Origin: Eopsaltria australis
Lineage: Eukaryota > Chordata > Aves > Passeriformes > Petroicidae
Direction: 5' to 3'
Assembly: GCA_034509425.1 (NCBI GenBank)
Contig: JAVTVJ010001246.1
Location: 1-64,000 of the forward strand
Length of the DNA stretch: 64,000 nt
Shown piece after piece: positions 12,131-22,582 of this stretch (positions are counted from its first letter, which is position 1; each line of letters begins with the position of its first letter). The position numbers and the translations under genes are program-made. The notes below the pieces were generated by a model, which was given only the letters and a program-made list of their open reading frames with translations, was not told the DNA's origin and made no database searches.

Positions 12131-13019
12131 GAGGGCACACCTTCCAGTGTGCTTGGCGGCCCTTTTGGCCCCAGCCCCAGTGCAGCATGGGGCGGGCTGA
12201 GCCCACACTTCAGCCGCCTGCTAAGATGGACATTAGCAGACACCCGGCCGATTCACCCTGTGGCGCCTTTGTGCTGTGCACACAGAGATACACAAGCCAA
12301 TGTGTGACCTTGGCTGGCTGTATTTTAATCTTGCGCAAAAATCACGCTATGAAAGACCAACGTCCACAAAGCAGACAGAGGAGTCCTGCCAGAACTAACT
12401 TCACTACAATAATATGCTACAGCCCAGCAACCAATAGCTCTGCGGTAATCTCTGAAGTTTGTGGAAGATGCAATCTCTTTTTACCCTGAACTGCCGGCCG
12501 CATTTTGCACTCCACTCCCCACTGGCTGAGGGACGAGGGAGGGACAGCCTTCCCAAACTGCCTGCTATGTATTTTCTCTTTAACATGTGTTCTGCTCTCC
12601 ACCACACATTATACAGCCATTAAAGTTACCTTTAAGCCCACCCTGGGTGGACAAGTTAATATTCATAATTATATTAAGCCTGCGCATTTTCCTCCAAAGT
12701 ACAGAAGTTCAGAACGTGCTTGGGTCCAAAGGGGCTTGATGTTTGCAAAGACACACACATCCATTCTTCCAGAGCCTGGTTGCTTTTTTCAGATTTGGTT
12801 GTTTGCAAAGAAATCAACACCCATTTCTTCTATCAGTCAGGTGCTTCTTAATGAGAGTCTTCAGGTGCAGCACAGGCTTTCTATTCAGGCAACAAGCGAA
12901 TGTGCAGGCAAGGGCTTCTTGGGCTGCTGCACTGGGACCCACAGAAGGAGGGATTGCAGGAAAGAAAGCAAAGCCCATAAGTGACTGGAGAGAAACAGTC
13001 ATTGACAAGAACCAGTGGG
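12131..13019. other. Arm sequence, no recognised gene
   Basis: GC-rich then mixed sequence with several medium open frames that show no recognisable domain. The mirror is 31015-31902. Confidence 0.5.
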
Positions 13020-13290
13020 TGAAAAGCAGAAAATGTGAGTGGAAAAGTGTGAGAAACATGAGTGGGAAAAGGGAGGGAAACTTGGGAGAAGAGGGCAGAA
13101 ACGTGAGGGGGAAAGTGCGAGAAACAAATGGGAAAAGGGAGGGAAAAGTGAAGGGAGAAGATGGCAGAAAAAGGTAGGTGAAATATATGAGAAACGTGAG
13201 GGTTGAAAAGGGTGGGTATTGTGAGGGGGCAAGTTTGAGGAAAGTGAAAGGGTAACCGTGAGAAACAAGGGAAAATTAGAGAAATGTGAC
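13020..13290. repeat. Degenerate purine-rich minisatellite, left arm
   Basis: Repeated GTGAGAAAC, GGGAAAAGGGAGGGAAA and GGCAGAAA words recur at about 25-60 bases on the plus strand. The repeat creates a long phenylalanine/proline/histidine-rich open frame on the minus strand that is a compositional artefact. The mirror is 30744-31014. Confidence 0.7.
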
Positions 13291-15290
13291 AAGAAAGAAA
13301 GGCGCGGGTTTTTTGTGCATTAGGAAACAGTTGCTTAAACAGTATTAGGGGACTGATTTCCAAACAATATATACACTCACAACTGAGAAATCTATTATAT
13401 GGTAACCAGTTTCAACATTGTGGGTTTTCCACCTTTAAATCCTGTGGGTTTAATTCCAATATTTTTTAAATTAGCAATGAATGTGATTGGATAGCATATT
13501 TTGTCCTTTATCCTGTCATTGAGAGCCCTGCTAAAAAGACAGTAACCTTTCTCTTTTGGTTTTGGTTTTTTGGGTTGTTTTTTTTCTATTCACTTCTCTG
13601 TCTGTTTCTTTTCCTTTGCTTGAAGGACTTTCCAGATGAGATCCCCACAGCCCTCAGCCTAAACTCAGCAGGTGTTGAAGTTGTATCAGACACTTGGAGG
13701 AGAAGCTTTCATCACGCCACAATGAAATGGCCGCCTTTTTGGAGGTGATTCTGCTCGATGACAATGCTGGGGTCTGGAGGTTTCTTGCAGGCTAGAGAAG
13801 TAAAGGCTTCTTTCATTCAGCTTTTAATGGACAGTGATGGTTTTAACACTACAGACTTTTGCCATATGCTCCTGGAAATACCCAACTGCAGTGCATGTTT
13901 GCATGCAAACTACATCTGGAGCAGCAGCAGAGGGCTCCAAAAAAGCAGCATGTTAGATTTTGATGTCTGAGCAGTTGGATGGGCTCAGGTTCCCAGCCAG
14001 AAATGTGTGGTTTGTGTGTGGGTTTGCAGCACACTCCAGTCCTGGGCAGTACCTGGAGTGAGATCTGTCCTTGCTCACCCACGCTGGGAACAAGGAGAGC
14101 ACCTGGATTTCTGCTGGCTGATTTCTTACAGCTCATGGAATAGGCCAGGGTCAGAGTGCGAGGCCATGAACCCTCACTGGGTGTACTCTGGTTTTCTGAG
14201 TTCATGCTTTGCCCTGGAGGTCATTTTGTGACAGCATGAGCTTTACTTTGTCAGTTTTAATTTGGAGTTTAAAACTCTTGTGTGAACCATTAGGGCAGTG
14301 TTGCCCTGGTGTTACACATCCCTTGGGAGTGGAGAAGAAAAGTTAGAGGGAGAGAAGAAGAAGAGCATGCCTGAAGTGATCCTAAGAAAATACAGAGTGA
14401 TCTTTGGTTGACTTGGTTTTGTTTTTCTTTTAAGGAGGATGTCATCATTTCCCCTGAGTGTTCAGGAGAGCAGCCTGTGACCAGGGCTGCTGCAGAGACA
14501 GCCTTGCTGGGGAGTTTAGGGCATGCGGGGTGAGAAAATCTTGGGGTCCATGTAGACATGTGGTCAGGCATGTGCAGAGACACCTGGAATATCTGTCACT
14601 TGTGTGCAGAGGGAAAAGGCCTGTGAGACTTCTGGCAGTGCTTTCCTGCCAAAGAATTGCAAGGTATGCCAGTTTTCAGGAGGAGTGAAAGGGAAGGTGA
14701 GAGCTAAATAGACAAGTCCTTTGTTCTTGGAAAGCCCTGCAACTTCCTGGGGTTTTTTTCTTTCTAAGCCTGCTCAGAGAGGATCTGGGTTTTTATAGCT
14801 CCTGAGAGAAGTATGATTGCTGCCAAGGGAAAGTGCACACAGCTGATACTGACTCAGTGTTCCTTTTTCTGGCTTTCTCCAGAGCCTCCGAAGACAAGTG
14901 GAGGTGCTTGTGGATTGCTCCCAGGTAAGAAGGCAGCCCCAGCTCTTCCAGAAATAGTTTCCACCACTCTGAGACTGTAGAGGCTTTTGGCTGAGGCCAC
15001 CCTCTGTCCTAGTTGACACTTGTTTATTTGTTTACTATTACCACTGTTGTGGTAACCTGAAAACAGTTTTAGACTGAAATTGATAGTCCAATATATTAGC
15101 AGTACAGTTGTAGCAGTTTCCATCAATTAAAGTTTAATTGAAATGGGTGTTGATTTGTGTTACCCAAAGCAATTAGCAGATGTAAACATTATGATGCAGA
15201 GGGTTTTGGCAATGAGTGAAGGCAACTGGGGGAAAATATCCCAGTAGATCCCTCAGTTCCAGTAAAGCTGGGCAATGAAAGCACGGATTT
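13291..15290. other. Inner left arm, no confirmed gene
   Basis: Mixed sequence. A possible frameshifted exon relic lies near 13667-13745 (see findings). The part at 14145-14415 exists as a third, diverged copy at 22115-22366. The mirror is 28745-30743. Confidence 0.5.
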
Positions 15291-16394
15291 TTGATAGCCC
15301 AAAAATCTGTGTAAATCCTAAAATCCAGAAGAAGTTCCCTGTGGGAGAGGTCACAAGGGGAACAGCTCCAGGGAATGCTGGCCGATGGATCTCTCTCAGT
15401 CACCCAGCTATGGATGTTCAGGCATGTGGTGTTTTAAGCAGATGCATTTGTAGGACATTGGCTGGGCCAGCCCTTGGGTCCCCACTGAGCTCTCTGTGTG
15501 TCGGTAACACCCACAGAGGTGCAGAGCTGCTGGGAAACCCTGCTGGCCCCTCGCTGATTACCTGGCAGAACTCTGCACTGTCCCAGCACAGAATGTGCTT
15601 CACCTGTTCCTGCAAGTCCCTCTGCCTTGCTGAGGCTGAGACATTGCCCCAGTGTCTTGGTACTTGGATGTGGAAGGAATGTGCACCTGTGCTGAGAGAC
15701 AGCAGGGAAGCAAATTCAATCCTATTAACAATTACAGTTAAATCACTGGTTTGAGAACAAAAGGAAAATGTTAATTTAAGAAATAATTTTGCCTGGATTT
15801 TTTGCACATGAAAACAAACTGTGATCTGTTGGCAAAAGCAACACTGTCCTTGTGGGTACAGACCTCCCTGCAAGATGAAGAGCCTGTCCTAACAGAGGTC
15901 ACTTCTGCAGGATGAAAACCCTCTGTGCCATTAATTTGATGTAAACTAAAGTGACACAGCTCCTCATCCTCAGCAAGGAATGTTGCCATTGGAATGTTGT
16001 GAACAGACACAGCTCTTGTTCACAAGTGTTGTTAATTTGTCAGAGAAATCAGTCAAGCACCTTCCCATGTCCTTCTTTGCCTCTGGCTGGTGAGCTGCTG
16101 CTGAGCCCTTCAGGGTTCACAGAGGAGACTTCTCAACAAGTAGAAACTTCCTCGTTTCTTTTGTTTTCCAATGACAATAGAGGATTTTGTTCTGAACCAA
16201 TGTGTCAGCAGCTGCGGACATGCTGAGGAGCTGAGAAGTTGTGTGTGGCCATCATGACCAGGACCTGAACAACCCGGATTTTCACTGCTCTAAAATCCAG
16301 AGGCATTAGGTAGCGACACAGATTGTCAGAAAATGCCCTGTAGATAGAATTTTGTAGGATTCTATCCTTTCCCTTTCCCTTTCTCTCTTCATTC
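15291..16394. other. Spacer sequence before the protamine promoter, no recognised gene
   Basis: Single-copy sequence within this window. A 159-codon open frame from 15275 spans the arm/spacer junction and has no recognisable domain. A pyrimidine tract lies near 16365-16395. Confidence 0.5.
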
Positions 16395-16560
16395 ATTCCC
16401 CGGCCAGCTGTGTTGTCACTGGTGATGTCAACTCTGCAAAGTTCTGACATCACAAGGGGTTTCCCCTGATCCACTGTGACCTCAGTGGTGACATCAGTTC
16501 TGCGAAGCTCTGTTCCTACAAGGGGCTCCTCTCGGAGCATTGTGACCTCACCGCTGGCGT
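16395..16560 (+). promoter_or_regulatory. CRE-like repeat modules upstream of protamine copy 1
   Basis: About three related modules each carry CRE-like octamers. TGACCTCA (the complement of TGAGGTCA) is at 16543-16550 and again near 16480; TGACATCA or TGATGTCA recurs nearby. The proximal TGACCTCA starts 42 bases upstream of the TATA box. Protamine and other spermatid genes in mammals use CRE-like sites bound by CREM-tau; a role here is inferred. Confidence 0.65.
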
Positions 16561-16584
16561 CGGGCCCTGGCTGCCCCGCTCCGC

Positions 16585-16591
16585 TATAAAA
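16585..16591 (+). promoter_or_regulatory. TATA box of protamine copy 1
   Basis: TATAAAA lies 39 bases before the start codon in GC-rich surroundings and is conserved in the second copy. With ordinary spacing, transcription would start near 16612-16616, leaving a leader of only about ten bases. Confidence 0.75.
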
Positions 16592-16623
16592 GCGGGCGCG
16601 CCGCCCGCGCCGCCCGCGGCAGC

Positions 16624-16791
16624 ATGGCCCGCTACCGGCGGCGCTCCCGCAGGAGCCGCAGCCGCAGCCGCAGCCGCAGCCGGCGCCGCCGCCGCTCCCG
16701 CCGTCGGGGCGTGCGCAGGAGGCGCCGGGCCTCCCGCCGCTCCAGGTACCGCCGGCGCCGCAGCAGCCGCAGACGCCGCCGCCGACGCTGA
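16624..16791 (+). CDS. PRM: Protamine, copy 1
   Basis: The 55-residue product is a sperm nuclear basic protein expected to replace histones and compact DNA in late spermatids. It begins MARYRRRSRRSRSRSRSRS, has 37 arginines (67%), many serines in SR repeats, two internal-type tyrosines (4 and 42), single glycine and valine, and no cysteine. This fits the cysteine-free avian protamine family (chicken galline is slightly longer, 61 residues) and not the cysteine-linked mammalian type. The gene is intronless, as known for chicken. ATG 16624 is chosen because MARYR is the family start and follows a TATA box. TGA ends at 16791 and AATAAA follows 76 bases later. An exact coding copy lies at 23313-23480 on the other strand. 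Birds are reported to carry two protamine copies per haploid genome, which matches. The opposite-strand frames are alanine-rich or arginine-rich shadows. Confidence 0.93.
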   Translation: MARYRRRSRRSRSRSRSRSRRRRRSRRRGVRRRRRASRRSRYRRRRSSRRRRRRR

Positions 16792-16866
16792 GCCGAGCGC
16801 GGGGCGAGGCCTCGCACGGCCCGAGGAGCGCCCGGGGCGCGGCCGTGGCGCGGGGCTGGTGATGCC

Positions 16867-16872
16867 AATAAA
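16867..16872 (+). terminator. Polyadenylation signal of protamine copy 1
   Basis: AATAAA lies 76 bases after the stop codon and is conserved at the mirrored place in copy 2, giving a very short 3' untranslated region. Confidence 0.8.
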
Positions 16873-17340
16873 GGCCAGGAATGCTTACGAGGGTCTGTGT
16901 GTCCGTGGCTGGCGCTCCGTGTCCGTGCGTGTCCGTGCGCCGCCAGCGCCTCGCTCGGTCTGCGCCCGGGGCCGCGTGTGTTGCTCTCCCCGGGGGCTCT
17001 GCTCCGCAAGGAGCCGCTCACAAACGAGACACCGAAAAGTCACGGGGAAATAAAAAGACACTTCAGGGCCCTGTGACGATGGTAGGGGGATCAGGAGCCC
17101 AGGCAGTGTTTTCCTCAGTTCTTCCCAAAACACCATATTATATCAGTGGGAATAGGTCGATCCGTCAGGCCAGTGCCTGGCTCCGAGGCTGGTGTCAAAG
17201 AAAAGAATTAAACTGCCCTGGAAGTGGGAAAGAGACAAAATCTGGCTCGCCAATGGCACGGTGTGCCAAAAACTGAACAAACAAGCACGAATGGCATCCC
17301 TCAATCTGCTTCAGGAAATCTTGGCTACAATGTACCACAC

Positions 17341-17660
17341 CTGAAATGTTTCTACACCAAAGCAATCCGCATGAGGAACAAAACGGAGGAGCTCGAGGCT
17401 TTTGTCCCGTCCCACAGATTTGACATCCTTGGCATGAGTGAAACCCGGTGGAATGAGTCCTGTGTCCAGAGTGCCCTGATGGACGCTTCCAGGCTCCTCA
17501 GAAGGGATGGAGAGGGCAGGAGAGGCACAGGGGAGGCACTGGATGGAACAGCAGGGTTACGGTGTCTGGAGCTCCCAGCTTACAGTGGCACAGCTCAGGG
17601 CCTCTGGACAAGAATCAAGGAACAAAGAAATGATGTGGGTGTCCCCGTGGGAATCTCCTC
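17341..17660 (+). mobile_element. CR1 LINE remnant: endonuclease start of ORF2
   Basis: The translation reads LKCFYTKAIRMRNKTEELEA, then FDILGMSETRWNES, LLRRDGEGRRGTGEAL and LWTRIKEQRNDVGVPVG. This follows the N-terminal part of the CR1 apurinic-like endonuclease: NKQEELEA, the D-I-.-.-.-ETWW-type motif, FRRDRQGRRGGGVAL, and LWV+IR. The catalytic ETW is changed to ETR, and homology ends near GVPVG where the YRPP motif should appear, so the piece is truncated and dead. No reverse transcriptase domain follows. Confidence 0.8.
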
Positions 17661-18018
17661 CCCACAGGAATTTCCCTACAGGACAGAGAGCTCAGCTTGC
17701 CAATTGAATCCTGTGACAAGCCATGACCGAGGGCTTGAGCCACCTCTCGGACAAGCTGCAAAATCCCAAGAGGTGCCCCGAGCATTTGGTGTCCCTGTGA
17801 TTCTGTGGATCTGCACCTCAACTGCATCTCGCATACACTGACAAGGCAGAGAGGCTTCTCAGCAAAGCCAACATGAAGAAAAAACATTGAATACAGGAAC
17901 TGAACCAGCACATATTCCTGCACTTGCATTTTGCTATTATTTGGTTATGTTTATTTGTCTTAAATTCTGTTCAGATAATTCTTGAGATCAGCATAGCCTA
18001 TTTTATAAACTGAAAAAG
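17661..18018. other. Spacer sequence after the CR1 piece, no recognised gene
   Basis: An open frame continues from the CR1 remnant to about 17841, but similarity to CR1 is lost. Confidence 0.4.
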
Positions 18019-18023
18019 GAGGG

Positions 18024-18701
18024 TGTTAAAAACGAGGTCCAGTCTCCTGTTAAAATTTAAAGGTTTAATAAAAGGACAATAAAGGGACAAAGTATAGAGT
18101 AAAAGGTTACAACGTCCAGGTGACGTTGGGAACTCTTGGCACGGAGCCAAGAGCACATCTGACATGGTGAAAATACTCTGTTTATATACTTTTCTTATTG
18201 CATCAGCCTGTTACATATTCATAGACAAGTATACATATTCAAACTTCTCTCTGAACTATTTTACATTTCCCAGGTACTCGTTAGCGTGGCTCCTCCTTGG
18301 GTCCGCCTTTTTAGAGCATGCGCAGTTTCTTTGGGGTTTCCCAATTCTTCCTTTGTCTGTTGGTGTCCAGCAGAGGGTTATTGTCGATAGGGATGTCCAG
18401 TCAGATGGTTATTTGTCAATAGGGATATCCTGTCAGATGGTTCCTTGTCGATAGAGATATCCTGGGACAGGAGCCTGTTACACCCATGCTTATCCAACTA
18501 AGGTTGCGGTTTAGTTATTTTAAGCTAGGTACATTTTAACACAGCTACATTAGCCACTTCATCTAAGCTAAAACAAAAAGGCATTAAAGCATTAAAAATT
18601 ATTATATTTCTATAACAAAGGCAACTTCTACAATGACCAACATCATACACATAGCATTCATTATTTGCGAAAAGCCAACACTATAATATGCATTTATAAC
18701 A
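18024..18701 (-). mobile_element. Solo LTR with five-base target duplication (spacer)
   Basis: A 678-base element with plus-strand ends TGTTAAAAACGAGGTCC and GCATTTATAACA is flanked by GAGGG at 18019-18023 and 18702-18706. On the minus strand a TATATAAAC box is followed by an ATTAAA-type polyadenylation region, fixing minus orientation. A five-base duplication is typical of ERVL-like and some other ERV classes. The same family occurs in both palindrome arms (9355-9847, 33582-34075), but at unrelated sites. A short internal triplication of TCAGATGGTTA..TGTC(A/G)ATA occurs near 18370-18460. Confidence 0.85.
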
Positions 18702-18706
18702 GAGGG

Positions 18707-20369
18707 AAAAAGTTTAAAACAGAACTCTGAAAGACAAAAACATCGCCAAACATTAAGGAAATATATGCTGCATGCTAATTATCTGAAGTGCCACAAGATC
18801 ACTGCAGCTTGAAAGTTGTTTCTCTCAAAGGTCCATTAGGGATCAGATTTACCACACTGAGAATGCCGTAGCTTCAGAAAACGCCATAGCTTCCATGTGA
18901 CTTTGGCTTTCTCCCCACAATCTAAACAGTGTCTCAACAATTATTTCTCCTCTACCCAAAGCCCCATGTTTAGTCCAGCACAGGTACAACCTCTGCCCCA
19001 GAACTCTGGCCATGCATTGATTTAGAACTTTCCTGATACACAAACTTGTGCCACAGGGGTGACTTTGAAGCTAGATTTGGCTTTGAAGTCAGCCCTGCTT
19101 TGTGTGGTGGTGTTGGACGAGAACCTTTAGAGACCAGTGCCAGCAGGGCTTGTCCTTCATTTCTGTGCTTGCAGAGCTGCATTTGCCAGGGACTGCAGTG
19201 GCACCAAGGCCAGCTGAGCACTTGCAGGTTTAGCCATCAGACCCTTCTTTAGTGTCCTTACCCACTCTCAAAATGCTCAGTCCTGGTCTGGCCTTTCTGT
19301 AGCTGAAGCAGAAATAAAAGGTCCTTCTGTCATCTCTGGTAACTTGACTCCTGTTCTTGCCAAAATGCATGGATGGCATTTGGTCACTTCATAAAAGATG
19401 ATGGGAACTATCGAAGGGTCATCTGTGCTGTCCTAAACACCAGCTGGAGACACAGTACAGACAATGAAAAAAAAATTAAAACATTAACTTTACGGATGTG
19501 GATAGTTCTCCAACACAGACGTTTTTAAAAGTTCAATTAAAACTTTAAATTTTTCTCCTTTTAGAATTGTCTGCAAAGAAAGTATAATAGAACTGGCCAT
19601 TTCTTTCCATTCACAGCAAGGACATCACTAAAAACTGGCACCCAGCAATGCCAGCTCCCCATTGAGCACCATGTAGGTGACTGTACCACTTATGGAATGA
19701 AAGTGGCAGCCAAGAGAAGGGAGGTGGAGCACAGGAGCACCTGAGGATCCACAGGAATCCGGGGGCTTTGTTTTTATCACACACACCTTAACTTCAGGGA
19801 CAGTTCCTCCAAAGCAGAAAAGTGAAAACTGCACGAACTGTGCTGGTCTCGGTGTCTCTGAGCACCCGGCACTGGTGGGTGTTTCTGAGTACCAGTTCCA
19901 CTTGGGATGTGCCATTCCACCGTCCTACCCAGCTCCAGCACAAGATCTCCAGACAATACCCTTTTATTTTCCTGGTTCTCCACTGATCAAACACACGTTT
20001 GCTCCTGAAAGTTGGAGGCACCTGACATGTGAACTTCAGCAGAACCAGGAGATCCCTGTGTAACAAATGACTGAATTTCATTTCTGTAAACACCGCCTCA
20101 GCATCTGTGTTTAACACACCCTATATAAGACAGATGACAAAACCAAATTATATGCCTTCTTTTTTCTTTTTCTCCCTCTTTTTCTCTTTTTGTTTTTTGA
20201 ATGGCTGCTGCTATTAGAGAACATCTACATAAGTACATAAGTAGCACAGGAGCTCTGTGTAATTACTGATTTAGTGCCAAGGGAATCCATGCCAGCCTCA
20301 CACAGGATCTAATGACAAGGGAAGTTTGAAGAGAATATGAAGTGCGAGCTGAGTTTTCCTCCTCCTAAT
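18707..20369. other. Spacer sequence, no recognised gene
   Basis: Single-copy in this window, with only short frames of no recognised family. A T-rich tract lies at 20155-20200. Confidence 0.5.
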
Positions 20370-20534
20370 TTAGCATATGCTATATTCCAAGACTTTATCA
20401 GCTGATCTTGATTCCATTCTGGAATGTCCTGAATGGATCCCTTTGGCCATGTCCACATCAGTCTGGTCATACTGCTGCAGGCTGGCCTGGATGTCCAGCA
20501 GAGCCAGGAAGGACACAAGTGTCAGAGCCATGGT
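20370..20534 (-). CDS. Orphan exon candidate, signal-peptide-like start
   Basis: On the minus strand a strong acceptor (CCTTTCCTCCCACCAG) precedes ACC and an ATG at 20531. The frame reads MALTLVSFLALLDIQASLQQ, then YDQTDVDMAKGI, and runs 53 codons to TAA at 20370. The first 16 residues are hydrophobic and could be a signal peptide or an internal helix. I do not recognise the protein. The acceptor suggests an internal exon of a multi-exon gene or pseudogene, but no matching neighbouring exon was found. It could also be chance. Confidence 0.25.
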   Translation of the reverse strand, partial: TMALTLVSFLALLDIQASLQQYDQTDVDMAKGIHSGHSRMESRSADKVLEYSIC

Positions 20535-21689
20535 CTGGTGGGAGGAAAGGGAGCTCAGCAGGTTGGGCTGGGATGGAGCAAGGGGCTGGGGACACCCAGC
20601 ATATCCCCAAAGCCTCTCTGGGCACTGGCACCACAGAAAACTCTGAGCCCATCTGAAGGCAGGACCATACCTTGGCCTGGGGCCCCTGCTCTTGCTCAGG
20701 GTTAGAAACCTGCTGGGCATCTCCTCTGGCTAAAGGGACTTCAGGGATCCTCTTCACTGCTGTACAGTCGTCCTGCTCTCGCTGGTTATACTCGAGATTT
20801 TCAGAGACAGAGATGCAGTGCCCATAATCTCATGCTGGACAACAGTAGCTTGTCCTGACAACACACGGAATAGAAATTTTCAGTTACTCTAAGGGTGCTG
20901 GATAGAGCAGCAAAGAGATGTCAAAAGAGATTAAAGAATGTAAAGGTGTGCACACAGGATGATAAATGTAGCTAGAACCAGTGAAGAAATGATTGGACTA
21001 TGGTGGGTTTTTTGACAAGTTGTAATGAATATATATGATTGTGATGGAAAAAATACCCTGCTGTAAAGTTTCACCACACATATCAAATTAAAGGAGATAC
21101 CCTTCTGTGTGTCTGGCACTGGTAAAAAATGCCTGTTTTCTAACACTTCAAACTGTTTTGGAAGGTTTGTTTTCCAGCTGATTTGGTATCTGTCTAAATC
21201 ATGTTTAGATCTCTGGAACCCTGACTGACCAAGTATTAATTGCTGCTCCCACTTCCCCAGAGGCTCAACGTTTGAGAAAAGCATGGCCCTCCCTATCTCC
21301 AGAGAGAGAAGAATGCTTCATAGCAGTGGTGACTGCAATATTGAATTAGTCAGTGGAATATGAGTGAACAGGATGAAGTGGTGGCAAGCATTAGTACAAT
21401 GTACCACAGTGACAACGTTTACTGACACTTGGTTGAGCTTTTTGTTTGAAAGTCTGTTGAGGAAAGTGTGTCCTAAGGCTCCACAACAGCCAGAGTTCAA
21501 AAGGTGCCTAGGAAGGCCAGTGGCACCTGGCTTGGATCAGGAATGGTGTGGCAGCAGAGCCAGGACAGTGACCATCCCCCTGCTGTGCTGAGCACTGCAC
21601 CTGAAATCTCAGGGTCACTTTTGGGCCCCTCAGTGCAACACATGGAGGTGCTGGAGCACAGAAAGGTGATGAAGGTGAAAAGTCTCTAA
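20535..21689. other. Spacer sequence, no recognised gene
   Basis: Short frames only and no family recognised. It leads into the CR1 tail at 21690. Confidence 0.45.
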
Positions 21690-22075
21690 AGCCCAGGTCC
21701 TATGAGAGGCTGAGGGAGCTGGGAAAGGGGCTTAGCCTAGAGGAAAGGAGGCTCAAGGGGCACCTTCTCACTCCACAACTCCCTGCCAGGATACTGTACC
21801 CAGCTGGTGCCAGGCTCTTCTCCTGGCACCCACTTCTTCTCCCAGGGAACAAGAAAAAGGATGACAGGAAAGCAAGTAGAGTTGCACCTGGGAAGGGTTT
21901 ATGTTGGCTCTTAGGAGAGGTTCCTTCAGAAAAAATGTAGTCAAAACATTGGAACAGACTGCCCAGGGATGTGATGGTGTCACCATTCCTGAAGGGATTT
22001 AAAAAAGGAGAAAACTGGTACTTGGGGGACATGTCTTAGTGATGGGATTGGTAGTTTTGGGTTAATGGTTGGATT
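21690..22075 (+). mobile_element. CR1 LINE 3' tail, first of two
   Basis: The order of words AGAGGCTGAGGGAGCTGGG, TTCTCCCAGGGAACAAG, GGAACAGACTGCCCAGGGA, GGTGTCACCATTCCTGAAG and GTTTTGGGTTAATGGTTGGA follows the avian CR1 3' untranslated consensus in plus orientation. The usual last bases (gatcttagaggtctttt-type ending) are missing, so it is truncated at both ends. Confidence 0.8.
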
Positions 22076-22114
22076 TCCTGACACACAGGGTCAGCAATAG
22101 AAATGCAGACCCTC

Positions 22115-22366
22115 ATAAGTCAACCAAAGATAACTCGATATTATCTTGGAATCACTTCAGGCACACAGTAACTCCTCTTCCCCACTCCCAAGGGATGTGT
22201 AACACCAGGGCAACACTGCTTCACACGACAAGTGTTTTAAACTCCAAATGAAAACTGACAAAGTGAAGCTCAAGCTGTCACAAAACGACCTCCTGGGCAA
22301 AGCACGAACTCAGAAAACCAGAGTACACCCAGTGAGGGTTCATGGCCTCGCACTCTGACCCTGGCA
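22115..22366 (+). repeat. Third, diverged copy of a palindrome-arm segment
   Basis: Matches right-arm 29620-29891 in the same orientation, and left-arm 14145-14415 inverted. Shared text includes CCCAAGGGATGTGTAACACC, GCTCAAGCTGTCACAAAA and GTACACCCAGTGAGGGTTCA. It differs from the arms by deletions and many substitutions, far more than the arms differ from each other. It is older than, or has escaped, arm-to-arm conversion. Confidence 0.85.
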
Positions 22367-22582
22367 CCATCGCCCTCAGTGTCCCCGGAGCTGTCACTGC
22401 CCTCAGACCGGCGGTGCCGCCATCACCCTCACCTCAATGCTGCCCTCAGCGCCGCCATCGGCCCCAGTGCCACCACTGCCCTCAGCCGCCCAGCCCTCAG
22501 CGCCCTCAGCGCCCGCGGCCGCCCTCCGCCCCGTCCCCAAGTCCCGCCTTTGCCGTCCGCGCGTCCCCAGCTGATCACCCCG
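22367..22582. repeat. GC-rich CCCTCAG-type low-complexity stretch
   Basis: Repeated CCCTCAG(C/T)G and GCCACCA words with high GC lie between the arm-like fragment and a second CR1 tail. Open frames across it are compositional. Confidence 0.6.

Larger units (their letters stand above)
1..15290. repeat. Left arm of a giant inverted repeat (palindrome)
   Basis: This stretch reappears as its reverse complement at 28745-43409. Landmarks pair throughout: 1 with 43409, 5518 with 37911, 8535 with 34894, 11464 with 32569 and 15290 with 28745. Similarity stops just past 15290, where the shared GCACGGATTT is followed by different sequence. The left arm is about 625 bases longer, explained mainly by a 603-base solo LTR insertion and a 21-base tandem duplication. 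Sampled blocks of several hundred bases differ by only a few substitutions. The arm already begins at window position 1, so its outer end is not seen. Confidence 0.96.
16395..17025. repeat. Inner inverted repeat, copy 1 (protamine unit)
   Basis: Reverse complement of 23141-23709, with a pair sum of 40104 near the gene. It covers the proximal promoter, coding region, 3' end and about 150 bases beyond the polyadenylation signal. Coding parts match exactly, while the flanks diverge. Its centre (about 20052) differs from that of the large palindrome (about 22017), so the two inversions are separate events. Confidence 0.9.

Noticed and set aside
12881..13363. 160-codon minus-strand frame (mirrored at 30671-31153)
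   Set aside because: It is made by a degenerate purine-rich minisatellite and lacks any recognisable domain.
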